Positions 23,514-34,690 of a stretch of 64,000 nucleotides of DNA are shown in pieces. The position numbers were made by a program, and so were the translations under genes. Under the pieces are notes generated by a model. It made no database searches. It had not been told where the DNA came from and worked only from the letters and a program-made list of their open reading frames with translations. Position 1 is the stretch's first letter; every line of letters begins with the position of its first letter. The stretch is from Stenogyne calaminthoides (Eukaryota > Streptophyta > Magnoliopsida > Lamiales > Lamiaceae), in assembly GCA_037126765.1 (NCBI GenBank), contig JBBCBC010000030.1, positions 10,748,786 through 10,812,785 of the forward strand. Direction: 5' to 3'.

Positions 23514-24832
23514 GGGTGTCACAGCCAGTCAGAGGGAGATAACGAGGGACTCCACTATTGGTGATCGCAGACTTGGTTATCCCTTGCCTGGAGACTTAGA
23601 TCACGACTACACCGTACAGAATACGGTGCAAGTGATAGTGGAGTCCTCTGACTTCGATATGATCACAGTTCCTATGAATGCTTACTTTCATCAGAATTCT
23701 ATTGAAGAATACATCGCTCGGGAGCATGTGATCAAAGTCGTAAACGACCAGTGGTTGAGTGCAACGAGCATAGCCTTATACCTCAGGTATGTGTTTACTA
23801 ATTAATTTTTTGTATTTACTTTCTATATAGTTTACTTTTCAAATTAAATATTAATTAGCGTATATATGTTGGTTAAAGATATTTGGGTGAGGTATATCTC
23901 TCCAGAGATCCTCGAGCCTGTGGAATGTATTCCTTCGTCTCCCCCCAAGTGTCTTGCTTAATGGGAGATAGGGCATAGACCATGGAGTGGTTAGTTTCTC
24001 ATATGCTGAGTTATACTGACATAGATCATCTCATTTTTTAGCCAACAAATGTGGGGTGAGTACAATAAACATTTCATTAAAATTTATATTCATAATATAT
24101 ATGATATTTGAACATATATTAAATTTACTGTTAATTTTAATATTCTTAATATAATATAGGAATCATTGGGTGCTGGTCGCCATAAATAAGATCACATTAA
24201 ATGTGTATTTTATGGATCCAGCTGCGAATGGGTTGGCTTCAAATCGACCTGATCTTACTTCGTACATGGAAGCGTAAGTTCATTTTTAATATTATAATAT
24301 AATAATTTGTTTTACTTATTAAAATTATGCATATTTAATCTAACTTTATTTTTTAATTCTAATAATAATAGTGTGACGACCCAATATCCGAGTCGCCTTC
24401 CTAATCAAGGCTCAAGAGCTAAATTCAATAAAGTGAGCTGGGATAATGTTAAGGTAAATATAATTTATTAAATTATCAAATTAATATAAAATAATTATAA
24501 TTGTAATACGTGATTATATTGCTAATCAACAGGTACCGAGGCAACGAGATAGTGATCACTGTGGACATTTTGTGTGCTGTTATATTGAAGATATAATACG
24601 CGCTTCTCAAACCGCGTTTCCTATCAACGTAAGTCAATTTATCGATTTATTTAAATTATTATTAATTGAATAAAAATTCATACTATATATCTAACTATAT
24701 TGATTAATTGATCGTTGTTTGCAGTTTGTCTATGATCGTCCGGTCAAGTCTTACTCCAAACAAAGAATGAACAAATGGAAAATGGATTGGGCAGGGTACC
24801 TTTACAATCGATTCTTGTATAATTATAAATAA
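23514..24832 (+). pseudogene. C48 (Ulp1/SENP-like) protease part of the outer CACTA gene
   Basis: Exons read at 23514-23786, about 23859 onward, 24160-24273, 24372-24453, 24533-24628 and 24725-24832 (stop TAA). The family's catalytic residues are visible: His in NHWVLVAINK, Asp in VYFMDPAANG, and Gln/Cys in PRQRDSDHCGHFVCCYIED. C48 peptidases remove SUMO-like modifiers, and plant CACTA and MULE elements often carry such domains. The piece from 23859 meets an in-frame TAA near 23959 and further stops before the catalytic exons. The downstream exons stay clean with GT-AG borders. It is the 3' half of the gene split by the inner CACTA. Confidence 0.8.
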
Positions 24833-25074
24833 ATTGGGTTAACTTTTGATAGCATATTACTTATATATATATTTGTATTGATATGCATGTTTTAATTTGT
24901 TGTACTGGACGATTAATATTTATTTCATGATGTGTATGCATTAATTTATTTGATGTTTTGTTATTGGACAATTAATTATCGTGTGGTGTAAAATTTGGTT
25001 TTTAGTTTTGATTTTGGTTTTATATAAACAGGATTTTAAAAATATAAAATAAATTAAAAATATATATATATATA

Positions 25075-25409
25075 TATATATTGGACAGCGGTTAAAAACC
25101 GCTGTTCAAGTGTATTTATATATATTTAAAAATTAAAAAAAAAAGGGTTAGACAGCGGTTGTGAACCGTTGTCCAAGTGAATATACTTGGACAGCGGTTA
25201 CAAACCGTTGTCTTAGCTTAATCGCTTGGAATGCGGTTAACAACCGCTTTCTTAGGGCAATGCGGTTAAAAACCGCTCTCCAAGTGCAATATCTTGGAGA
25301 GCGGTTTTTATCAGTTGTCCAAGCTTGGACAACTGTTACTTGGAGAACTGTTATAACCGCTCTCCAAGCTCATTTTTAACAGATATCCAAGCCCAAATTT
25401 GTATTAGTG
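25075..25409. repeat. Right subterminal and terminal repeats of the outer CACTA
   Basis: A TA microsatellite precedes alternating blocks of GACAGCGGTT, AACCGCTGTCCAAG and CTTGGAGAGCGGTT. They mirror the left end and finish with the inverted CACTA terminus. The stretch 24833-25074 is AT-rich and featureless. Confidence 0.8.
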
Positions 25410-26174
25410 TGCCCGCCCTGCTCATTAGGTTATTTTCCTTTTATTTAATTAATTTAATTATGAATTTTACATTAATTAAGAACTGTGTTTTTATATCTTG
25501 TTATGTGTTTTCAACTCTATATCTCCTTCGTAGCAAGAGATTTTAACAAGTCTTGATTTGGATAAAATCAACCCATTGAGCAATTATTCGTATAAGCAAA
25601 CCTTTGTCCATGACATTAATTATGACTAAATGCCTGTTAATTATATTCCCTTCATTTTTCTCCATCTTGAATGGGTTATTAAAAAAAAACTGGAATAGGA
25701 TCATTATGTGCATTCTTTTGCTAGGCTAGATTGAGGAGCCGCTTGTTTCGTGACAATGAATAAAAATAAAAATGGTAATAAAAATATTGAGGTATGAAAT
25801 GGGTTTTTCTTTTAAAAAAAATACTTTTAATTATAAAAGAAAGGCTAATTTAGATTTTTATTTAAACAAAAAAATCAATTTTATTTCTAAATTTATTTAA
25901 ATGAATTCAAATTTGGAATTTCACATTTTTGGGAGGAATGAAAGTCATTCCTCCCAAATTTGTGAGTAATGGAGCACTCCCCATTTTCAAGAAGTGAGTC
26001 CAACTTTGAAGAATTTTTTACATTCCATTTTCATTCCTTAGTTTTAAAGGATCCAATCAAGCATACCCTGAGTTTTTTGGGAGATATTTTAAAATGTTTC
26101 CAGATTACACACTGACCTCATGTAATTAAAAAAAAAACGTTAGAAAGTACATTGGACCAAGTTACTTTATTTCA

Positions 26175-26651
26175 GAGTTTGAATCACAAATGGTCTCATT
26201 TTGAACTCAAATAAATTTAGTCTCATAAGTTTTTTTATTGTCGATTTAGTCTCAATAACTTTGACAATATCATATTTTAGTCCCAAATCGGTAGGAACAA
26301 CGTCGTTTTGCCGTTTCAATTTGGGGCTTTCCGACGGATGTCGTGGCTGGACTGCCACATGTGTTTAACTAATTATTACCGTCAATTTTGTTTTAATTTT
26401 AAGTTTTTTTTAAAAAAAAATTAATTATATGCCTAAAATTTCAGCTGTTAAAAAAAAATACATGTAGCATTCCGGTCACAGTATTCGCCGGAAAGCCCAA
26501 AATTAAAACGGCAAAACGACGTTGTTCCGACTGATTTTGAACTAAAATTGGACATTGTCAAAGTTATTGGAACTAAATCGACAACAAAAAAACTTATAGA
26601 AATAACTAAATTTATTTGAGATAAAAGTTATGAGATAAATGATTCAAACTC
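26175..26651. mobile_element. Foldback element with ~190-bp inverted arms
   Basis: The arm 26175 to about 26370 and the arm from about 26455 to 26651 are reverse complements with about 15% mismatches. They share GAACAACGTCGTTTTGCCGT (second-arm form GGAACAACGTCGTTTTGCCG) and TTGACAAT-type blocks. No ORF with known domains. It resembles long-TIR foldback or Mutator-type MITEs common upstream of plant genes. Between 25413 and 26174 nothing else is recognised apart from AT-rich DNA with weak MITE-like ends near 25740 and 26060. Confidence 0.75.
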
Positions 26652-26964
26652 CTTAATTTCACATTTTAAATATTAGTGCCTCATTCAACAAACTTTAGAA
26701 TAACTTGACCTTTTGTTTTGTCAAATTTGTGATAAAAAATTAGCTTGTTGCCTTGCTCGACTTGAATTGTTACACCAGTGATCAAGCCCTAATTAAGCAA
26801 GAACTTATTTGAAGATTTTTAGTTATGATTACTTTATCAAACGTGTTTTTGACTATTGATAGACTAGAAGTAATTTGCTCCTGAAGTATGCTTTAAATAT
26901 GGCTTGACTTCATACAAACAAGTCTTTCTGTGTGTGCGAGGGGTTGTACGGGCAGAGTATAATA

Positions 26965-27230
26965 AAATACGTGTTTTAGGTCTAACTAATATAATTAAAA
27001 ATCTCGATAACCTTCTAGTGCTAAATTCGATGTTGCATGCCTTGTCATAAATTCAAGTATTATGAAACACGTGTTTTAGTTCTAACTAATAGATTTCAAA
27101 AATCTTGGGGGACTCAACCCCCAACCTACCGTTATGTGGGACCTTGTCATAAATTCAAGTTATATATGAAACACGTGTTCTAATTCTAACTGATAGAACT
27201 CAAAAATCTTGGGGACTCAAATCCTACACA
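26965..27230. repeat. Tandem repeat, about three ~100-bp units
   Basis: ACACGTGTTTTAG (or a close variant), CTAACTAATAGA, AAAAATCTTGGGG and CTTGTCATAAATTCAAGT recur in the same order. The second and third copies are closest. Low-complexity intergenic repeat. Confidence 0.65.
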
Positions 27231-27466
27231 CAGGGGCGGAGCCACCAAAATATGACAGACCAGTCAACTGTTGATGCGAATTTAAGGCACAATTTTTTAG
27301 TAGGTTGTTCACATTGTTCTGTATACTTATTTGTACAGATCTATACTGAATGAAAATACAGATGTATTAGAAACTCTCATTTAATAATAAAGGAAATGTG
27401 GAAATATGGGATAAGTATTATGGTTTTGCAATTGTGTTGCAAGTGATGCCAATCATATAACAATGC

Positions 27467-28312
27467 GTTGCAACCTATGTTTTAAAAGCGGAAGCGGCGA
27501 TCGTTTCGGATAGCCTTAGCGCTTTTGGTCTGACCGGTCCGATCGGGTCTCATCGCTTTTAAAACGGTTGAGCCGGTATGACGTCATAATTACGTAATAT
27601 ATAATTAAATATATAAATTATGATAAAAAAATAAATAAACATGCATCTACGTAATTTAAAGATTAACTTTAACAATTTAGATCAAATGTCAATAATAATA
27701 GAAAAATATTTAAATATTCAAATAAATATTAAAAATGTATATATTTATTTATTAGTATTAATTTGACTTTTGAACTCTTAAATTCTAAACTAACTAATTA
27801 AATTCCAGCGACCAGATTGAAAAATAATTAGGGCCCATCAGTATTTTTAAAAGCCCATTGTTATTAGTTAAAAAAAGAATTAAAAATTATACTACTATTT
27901 AATGTCAAAACCCTAAAAATCACACCTAACCTACCAAAAGAATTTATGCCGCTGCTGCTCCTCTCCCAAGTCCCAATTGCAGATAACCAGAGAAAGAAAA
28001 CAGAGTTCACTTAGGGTTGTAATGTATTTTATTTTTACTAATGTTAAATTCGGATGAGGCAAGTTAGTTTCCAGCGCCATCGACGCCGAAGGAGGGAAGA
28101 GTCCGTCGTCATAGCAGAAAACACCAGACTTTCCAGTTTTTTTTTTTCGGATAGAGTCGAACCGGCGGGTGACCGGTTCATCGATCGCCGGTTTTTTGCC
28201 GTTTCGAGCGGTTTTTGACCGAGTCGATCGGCAAGCGGCCCAATGTGTCAAAACGGGCCGGTGGCCTAACCGAGCAGCGGTCCGATCCGCTTTTTAAAAC
28301 ACAGGTTGCAAC
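27467..28312. mobile_element. Foldback element ending in GTTGCAACCTNTGTTTTAAAA
   Basis: The left end GTTGCAACCTATGTTTTAAA and the right end, reverse-complemented as GTTGCAACCTGTGTTTTAAA, are inverted repeats. Both continue into CGGTCCGATCG-rich arms. The centre is AT-rich on the left and GC-richer from about 27930 to 28250, with no recognised domain. The string TTGCAAGTGATG occurs just outside the left end (about 27437-27448) and directly at the right end (28313-28324), a possible flanking duplication with extra bases. Confidence 0.65.
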
Positions 28313-28597
28313 TTGCAAGTGATGTCTATTATGAGCTGAAGATAACAATATGTAGGTCACAAGGATATTTTGAAAATTGATGGTTCTTTAGTGTACTACT
28401 ACAACTATTTTTTAAGTTTTACTTGCTAGCAATCTTGATGAAGGAAAGAATAATCAATCAGATCTTGTTAAAATCGTACGTACATTTCTCGTGTGTTGTG
28501 TGTGTGAGACATCGACAAAACTCCCAATTCATCTTTCTGGAGATCATCCACAGACACGGAGTGATCTTTCTTTAAAGAGTTGATATAATGTAAAACA

Positions 28598-30840
28598 CTC
28601 ACGTTGCTCACGTTGAGTGTTGAAGATTCAAACGAAATTGAAGAAAGTAAAGAAGGGCAGAAACAGAGAAATTGGGGGAGAACAACTGTTATTTCATATC
28701 TTCTAATCTCCAAAATACAAGACGGGTTCTAGAATATATAATCACAGCCCACAACAATTACAAAGCATTTGGGCCGGACTCAACCTTTTAAAGCCCAAAA
28801 CAAGAAGAAAAGCGTTGCACTTATTTACTATCGGCTATAAGCCCACGTGCGCCTCACGAGCTCGGCAATTAAGCGGCGAACTAATACCTTTCCTTAGAGC
28901 AACTGTAACATTGCCCCCTACTTCAACTTGCTTGTCCTCAAGCAAGAAGATTCGGAAATTTTCGGCGAGTCACCTCACATTGGCCTCTCTTCGCCACCCC
29001 TTTAAGTTGCTTTCACGATATCATACTTATTTGTATCTGCCCATCATCTTCAGACTCTTCAAAAACCAGCTCACTCTCTTCCTCAACTTCATCCTCTATT
29101 AGTATCACAAATGTCTTCTTACACTTATGTCCTATGTGATAAGTTTCATCACAATTAAAACACATATTTTGCTTTCTCTTTACACTCATTTCAGCAGGTG
29201 TAAGTCTCTTAGGAGGTGGTACTTGTCTCATAGCCATAGTACTAGTGTCAGGTTGGTCTAGTAAGGCCACACTCATATCCCTATGCTTATTATCACCAGG
29301 CCAAGGCGGTATTTCCTGTGAAGGTCCACAAATCTGCTCATCCGAGCCTTTTGAATGCTTCCAACTATCATTCAACAGGTGTTCCTGTTTGAAAGCCACA
29401 GCCTCTGACAAACTCTTAGGATTCATTAACCGCAACATATTGCCAATGTCTCCTCTTAACCCACTAGTGAAGCTTTTGATGAAGTAATCTTCAGTCAAGT
29501 ATGTATTATCAATCCACACAAAAGACTTAAGGTCATCAAACTCCCTCACATATTCCCTATCCGTACCTCTCTATTCAAGTTTATTGAACTGGCCAACCAG
29601 GTTCTCATCAGTAACATTAGAGAACCTATCAATGACCATCTCAACAAACTGATTCCAACTGACATTCTCTACACCATCAACATAGTCTAAAAAACAGTTA
29701 TCTGCTTCATCTTCCATATTAATGGCAACCAAACACAATTTATCTTGATCAGGCATTGGATAAAAGTTGAAGTACTTGACACACTTTCGGATCCACCCTC
29801 GAGGATTATCTCCACTAAATTTTGGAAAATCAATCCTAGGTTTAGACTTAAGCGGATTATGAGTTTCATTAAACCTGTTATAGTACTGAGAATCACTTTT
29901 GTGTGAGTGTGGTGCCTGATATTCCACTCTAGGTCCAGACTGACCAAACATATGCGTATATGGAGCACTAGGAGTGTACTGAGCATTAGTATGAGCATAA
30001 TAGTGAGTATGAGGAAAGCTTGCCATACCTCCAGCATCGGATCTAACAAATATGAAGTCGTCCGAGCCTTTCGGAGCTGCATAACCACCGGTGATCGATG
30101 TCGATGGAAGAAACGGTTGAGGAGTCGGCAGTATACCGGAATCGTGCCTTCCAAACGGCGTAACCGTCTCACCTTTCAAACTAACATCTCCTTCCATCGT
30201 CGTCGGCCTCATCGGTTCCTGCTCCTGTCCGCGCATCGGTGATTTGCCTTTATCCAGATTATCGATGCTCAATTGCTTGATTAGATCCAACATTTGTTGC
30301 CTGAACAACTCCGCATCCTTCGCCTGTTGATCCAGCCTGTGAATCACCTCATCCTTGCTCGCGAGTTGTTCGGAACGAAGCTCTGCAAATTTCGCTTCGA
30401 CGGAAGAAACCTGAGCTTCGATTTGGTTCTCGAGCAACGCGATTCGCTCAGTAATGTTCACCATTGTGGATTGCGCAGCTAGCAGCGGAATAACCGGCTC
30501 TGAGGCCACTGAAACACTCACGTTGCTCACGTTGAGTGTTGAAGATTCAAACGAAATTGAAGAGAGGATAGAAGGGCAGAAACAAAGAAATTGGGGGAGA
30601 ACTGTTATTTCATATCTTCTAATCTCCAAAATACAAGACGGGTTCTAGAATATATAATCTCAGCCCACAACAATTACAAATTATTCGGCCCAATGCTAAT
30701 TGGGCCGGACTCAACCTTTTAAAGCCCAAACAAGAAGAAAAGTGTTGCACTTATTTACTATCGGCTATAAGCCCACGTGCGCCTCACGAGCTCAGCAGTT
30801 AAGCGGCGAACTAATACCTTTCCTCAGAGCAACTGTAACA
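28598..30840 (-). mobile_element. Gypsy-like LTR retrotransposon with pol deleted
   Basis: Two similar LTRs (about 28598-28910 and 30517-30840) face the same way. On the minus strand the 5' LTR starts TGTTACAGTTGCTCTGAGG. Its inner edge is followed by TGGCCTCAGAGCC, close to the initiator-Met tRNA primer site TGGTATCAGAGC. A polypurine AGTAGGGGGCAA precedes the 3' LTR. Only gag lies between them, plus a short tail that reads like the very end of a Gypsy polyprotein (TTGAGGACAAGCAAGTTG). Protease, reverse transcriptase, RNase H and integrase are missing, so it depends on other elements. A 22-bp direct repeat flanks it (28576-28597 and 30841-30862). Confidence 0.88.
29013..30464 (-). pseudogene. 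gag of the Gypsy-like element, one internal stop
   Basis: ATG at 30464 (MVNITERIALLENQIEAQ) opens a coiled-coil-like start. A retrotrans_gag domain follows (IDFPKFSGDNPRGWIRKC, INMEDEADNCFLDY, WNQFVEMVIDRF). Near the C terminus is a CCHC zinc knuckle, CFNCDETYHIGHKC, then an acidic tail ending at the stop 29013-29015. The frame holds from end to end except for one TAG at 29571-29573 after FNKLE, where a Gln would fit. Length is about 483 codons. The 5' LTR is also open in this frame, so the start is a choice based on position. Confidence 0.8.
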
Positions 30841-30862
30841 AGAGTTGATATAATGTAAAACA

Positions 30863-31283
30863 GTTTTACCCTGCAATTGATTTGTACTATTTATACTTAT
30901 AGTATAACAACTAATACTTTTGAATGAAACAACTAATACTGATAAACTAATACGTTTTAATGTAACACTGATACTGTTTAAAAGAACACAAAATGCAAAC
31001 CAGTTGCGACATAAGACATTGTCTTCTTTAAACTGAGCAATCAAATGAAAACAAGAAAATGATTATGAAGAGATGTAATGTAATATGATTTGGCAGTAAG
31101 TTAATGAAACAATATGATCAATAGTCGTTCATGATGATTAGAAAATTACAACCTTAATTAGAATGCAAGATCTACAAACCCTAATCGCTTGATCCAAGCA
31201 AGAAAATATCCTACAGGCAACCTTCAAAACGACTGGCCCTTTCAGTATACAGAATGATATCACAGGGCAAACCTTCATCTCCG
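30863..31283. other. Intergenic DNA downstream of the FAX-like gene
   Basis: AT-rich with several ACTAATACTGATAAACTAATAC-like short repeats near 30900-30970. It probably includes the 3' untranslated region of the gene ending at 31284. No ORF or RNA gene seen. Confidence 0.4.
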
Positions 31284-34200
31284 TTACTCAGCCTTTGGAG
31301 GAATATGATTCCCGCCAGTTGCAATCTTGAACAGATAAAATGCAGCCATGACGATGCTGCAGATAATAGGTGAATACTAAGCACATTTTATAAAGTCAAC
31401 AAATAGATGGGCATATACTACCAACAATAAATTGTGCATTAACTTTACTAAGGAAGACAATGTTGCCAAAAATAGATATACTAAAGCAACTTGCTACCGT
31501 GTTACCATTTTCATGAAGAAAATGAACAAGTAAAATGAGGGATGGTTTTTACATGATTATTTATCTCAAGACTAACTACTAATGGAGCTTGAATGATTAT
31601 CTAGAATGACTTATCATAAAGGTTGTGAGTTCAACAAACTGGACTAATAACAAAGGGATCATTATTGAACTTCACAGTTCAAGATAACATTTTCCTCTAA
31701 AAACAACAGTAATCAGCAACTTCCTTTCTTCTTTGGTTAGTTTCCAGAAAACTAATTCAAAAATTACAGCGTTACCAAGTGCCTGCCATTTGAATTATGG
31801 ACGTAAAGTAGTGATATCAAGGAAATTGTTTATTGAGCTTCCTCTTTTATTTTTCACTCAACTACATGTATATTTTGCTGGCACAAGTACTTAATGTAAA
31901 AGGTGAAACTTAAAAGTACTCTATAGTGCATATGCAACAATCTACATACATAAAAGGGAAAAATGGATCTGATGCGCTAAGTAAGACACTAGTTGAGTAG
32001 CTGTTTTGGTCCATCCTAAGAATAGATAATAATATTTTATCCATTTGCTACAGAAAAAGTGACTAGTTCCTTTTTTTATTCTTAATGTTACAGGAACGGA
32101 ACATGAAAAAGAGGGATGGTTTCTTAAGATTACTAGACTAGTTTTATAAAAGAAAATTATACAAATTTTAGAGTATCATTTTCCATTACCCTTGTAGTAT
32201 TTTCTTTCTACAAAAAAAAAATTCAGTTTCATTCAGTGCTTTCCCATTCATCTAAGCACCATTGCAAAAAGAATATACATGAAAGAGATAGGTATATGAG
32301 CTGTATCAAAGGAAAACGGATAGAAATATGAAGTTAAATATTTTTATAAAAATTAACTAACAATACAAAATTAGATTTCCATTGTCATACACCTGCCATT
32401 ATTTCTGTAACTGTCACTTTAAAACATTGTAGAATTCATTATAAATAAATGTACCTGTTTATAACTTTTACATGATTATTCTATATCTTAACATAATGGT
32501 GGAAGCTAATGGAGAGATAGAATGCAACAAGTAACAAGAAATGATCTATGATTTAAATCCAGTCTAAGAGTCCAATTCTAAAACTCAACAATTTTCTGCA
32601 TAAGTAGGTGATAAGAATAACATTTGCATTTATAGAGCGATGCATTTCTCAGAATTGTAAACTTCAGATCACATCACGTAACACTCCTTAAACTATACCA
32701 AAAACCACAACCAGATCCTTACCCATCAAGATACCTAGGAGCAGAATTACTATATTTTAAGTTGATAACTGTTTACTAAATCTATGTATTCAAGGCGAAA
32801 AATTGAGTGACTTGTGATTTCTTATAGGTATATGTAGTAAATAAAAAATTATTTTCACGAGTAGGGAAGAAAACAATGGTTCTGATATATGCTACACTAA
32901 ATGGTGAATGTTTGATACGTGATCTACAATATATAAACAGCCAGAATAATGCATCCTTTTCGCAGATTCATGCAAAATCAACAGCCCTAAGGATTAAACT
33001 CTCACCCAAATGAGATGTCTTTCTTACCTGATCCCAGCAACGATGCCAGCTGGCATTATTTTTCCAGTTTGCATGTATCGCTGACCCATGATAAATGATA
33101 GTACAGCAGCAATGGCTGTTAAAAGAAATGTAAAAATAGTAGTTCAGAAAGGTAAACAAGTCAACTGCAAATTAATCCAAATATTAAAGAATGTAAATTT
33201 CCAGTTTAACCGTGTTTCAAGTTGGATATATTGAGAATCAAACTTAAGAGTTAGTGCCACAGGTAGAAAAGCTAGATTATCCGTAAAAGAATCCCAAAGT
33301 CTACAATAATGAGATTCAAAAATATCGGCAAACATATATGCATCACAAATGATGAGAGATCAATCACAACGCACCAAAACTGAAAAATTTATGGCAAACA
33401 GATGCAGGGTTAATCCATAAATGTTAAAAAAAATAATGGCATAGGCAAATTGATAAAGCCAAAATAAGCTTATTTATGGGGAGAGAGAGAGCTTGCAAAA
33501 ATGCTTCTAGCTGAAACCTTTACTGGCAAGCAAATATATAAATCTTTAAATGAGCAAATTATGATAATTTACTATAAGAAGTTGGGAATCTAATAATTGA
33601 TTGATTGACAAAAAATGGTGTCATATTTCAACGGATTTCCAATCTTATAATATAAAATCATCTTCATATCAACTTAAGCCTATATTTAAGTGTACCCATT
33701 CTTAATTCTTCTCCATAGACTAAATGCATTCAGTCAAATATCACAACCAGCAGAGCACGTTTTATAAGTAATATCATCACAATAGGTGCACTCATATTGT
33801 ATAATTTGATCACTATCCAGAAAACAGATCCAAATTCCCATCTATTTCTGTTAATGAAAAAACATTTGCAAGTAGTTTTCTATATTCTCTAGCTCATACA
33901 GCAGAACACTGAAGAAACATTAGAATCACCAAATCCACTGATCCTTCAATACTGGTCAAAGACAACTAAATCTTTCTAATACTTTTCAATTCACATAAGA
34001 CATAGGACACAAGACATTAAGCCTTTTCCTCTATAGATCCAAATCAAAACACATCCCAATATTCTCAATCGCAACCATATACATAATCCTCAGATAAACT
34101 CATCAAAATCATACTCCAATTCAAATTAATACCCAAAATCAGCAAAAAATTACCATACCAGTTTCCAGAATCAAGGCGAAGTAAGAATTCTTGCGCTTAT

Positions 34201-34357
34201 GGAATGCCTGAAGGCTGAGATAACCGGCAAAGATTAGCAGCAATCCGGTGCCTGCGCCTCCACCGAGTGAAGCTGTGCTGCCTTTCTTGGCGTACCCGAT
34301 CACGCCACCGCACACCAGAAGCAGCCCATACGGGATCGTGAAGCAAAAATCATGCAT
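31284..34357 (-). CDS. FATTY ACID EXPORT-like protein (TMEM14 family), 119 aa
   Basis: Coding exons are 34159-34357, 33028-33115 and 31284-31356 on the minus strand (360 bp, GT-AG introns of 1,043 and 1,671 bp), giving 119 residues. The protein opens MHDFCFTIPYGLLLVCGG and has VIGYAKKGSTASLGGG, GTGLLLIFAGYLSLQAF, MGQRYMQTGKIMPAG and MAAFYLFKIATGG, ending HIPPKAE. This is the small four-helix, glycine-rich TMEM14/UPF0136 fold. In plants, close relatives are the short FAX5-FAX7-type proteins without a plastid transit peptide, thought to move fatty acids or lipids at ER membranes; that role is inferred from the family. Length matches and no lesions are seen. The ATG is followed at once by the conserved HDFCFTIPYG start. 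Introns hold only AT-rich sequence. Confidence 0.93.
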
Positions 34358-34690
34358 TTCTCAAATTCAATGATTTCCGCACCTCTCAAACTGAAAATTT
34401 CAACGGAATGCGTGTGGTTCAGTTGATTATATGTTCGCTACCAACTCCGTTGACTGGTAATTTGATAATCAATGGTGTAGTTGTCAACAAATTATTCATC
34501 ACTTCTTTCCCATTTTGTATAAAAAATTATAGATCAGGTTGAAAAATCAAATGGGGTAGGTGTTTTTCCAAACGGTGTCGTTAGGCAGGGATGAGTGTTT
34601 TTTGCTCAGTAATTTTTTTATTTTTTAAATAATTATGAGGAGAGAAAAGAGGTTTGTTTCTCATGGTTTTTCTATAATTCGTTTTTTTTC
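34358..34690 (-). promoter_or_regulatory. Upstream region of the FAX-like gene
   Basis: Contains the presumed 5' leader and promoter. No confident TATA box or known motif could be fixed. The foldback element at 34691 begins about 330 bp upstream of the start codon, so the proximal promoter is short or overlaps transposon DNA. Confidence 0.3.

Larger units (their letters stand above)
9094..24832 (+). pseudogene. Second CACTA gene: Ptta/EnSpm transposase + DUF8039-like + Ulp1 protease, interrupted
   Basis: Starts with ATG 9094 (MSYLPYPGDDDG..., acidic). Exons read at about 9094-9290, 9375-9539, 9622-9759 and then, after the solo LTR, 11365-11439. Further exons lie at 11517-11610, about 11670-11822, 11906-12261 and 12346-12600. 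The last exon of the left half is 12674-12711, which continues at 23514 beyond the inner CACTA. The Ptta part includes WLRSQARDPDTGLYS, YWEEFVRRSMDDEF and LGRQEHPDRLRSIGYG. A DUF8039-like stretch follows (RLVATGTLLNNSDGVIHG). In-frame stops are seen at 9235-9237 and 12568-12570; at the second, the usual Trp of a WP pair is TGA. Joining across the inner element and dropping one AAA copy keeps the frame open. Exon limits are approximate and there is no transcript evidence. Confidence 0.8.
3935..25409 (+). mobile_element. CACTA (En/Spm) DNA transposon, outer element, 21.5 kb
   Basis: The left terminus CACTACTACACATTTGAGCT is matched in reverse complement by the right terminus ...CCCAAATTTGTATTAGTG. 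Three-base direct repeats TGC flank it at 3932-3934 and 25410-25412, the size typical of CACTA elements. Subterminal regions at both ends are full of AGCGGTT/AACCGCT motifs. The gene content fits the superfamily: a TNP2-type transposase followed by a second gene with Ptta/En/Spm transposase, DUF8039-like and Ulp1-type protease segments. Both genes are broken, so the element is not autonomous now. It has been enlarged by a solo LTR (9760-11363) and by a second CACTA element (12712-23510) carrying another solo LTR. Without the two direct insertions it would be about 9.1 kb. Confidence 0.95.

Noticed and set aside
27230..27260. CAGGGGCGGAGCCACC, resembling an hAT terminal repeat
   Set aside because: No inverted partner was found nearby, so an element could not be delimited.
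27931..28251. 106-codon minus-strand ORF (MTHWAACRSTRSK...)
   Set aside because: Sits in the right arm and centre of a foldback element and has no recognisable domain.
28815..29102. Plus-strand ORF across the Gypsy LTR and gag end
   Set aside because: Antisense to the LTR and gag; no domain.
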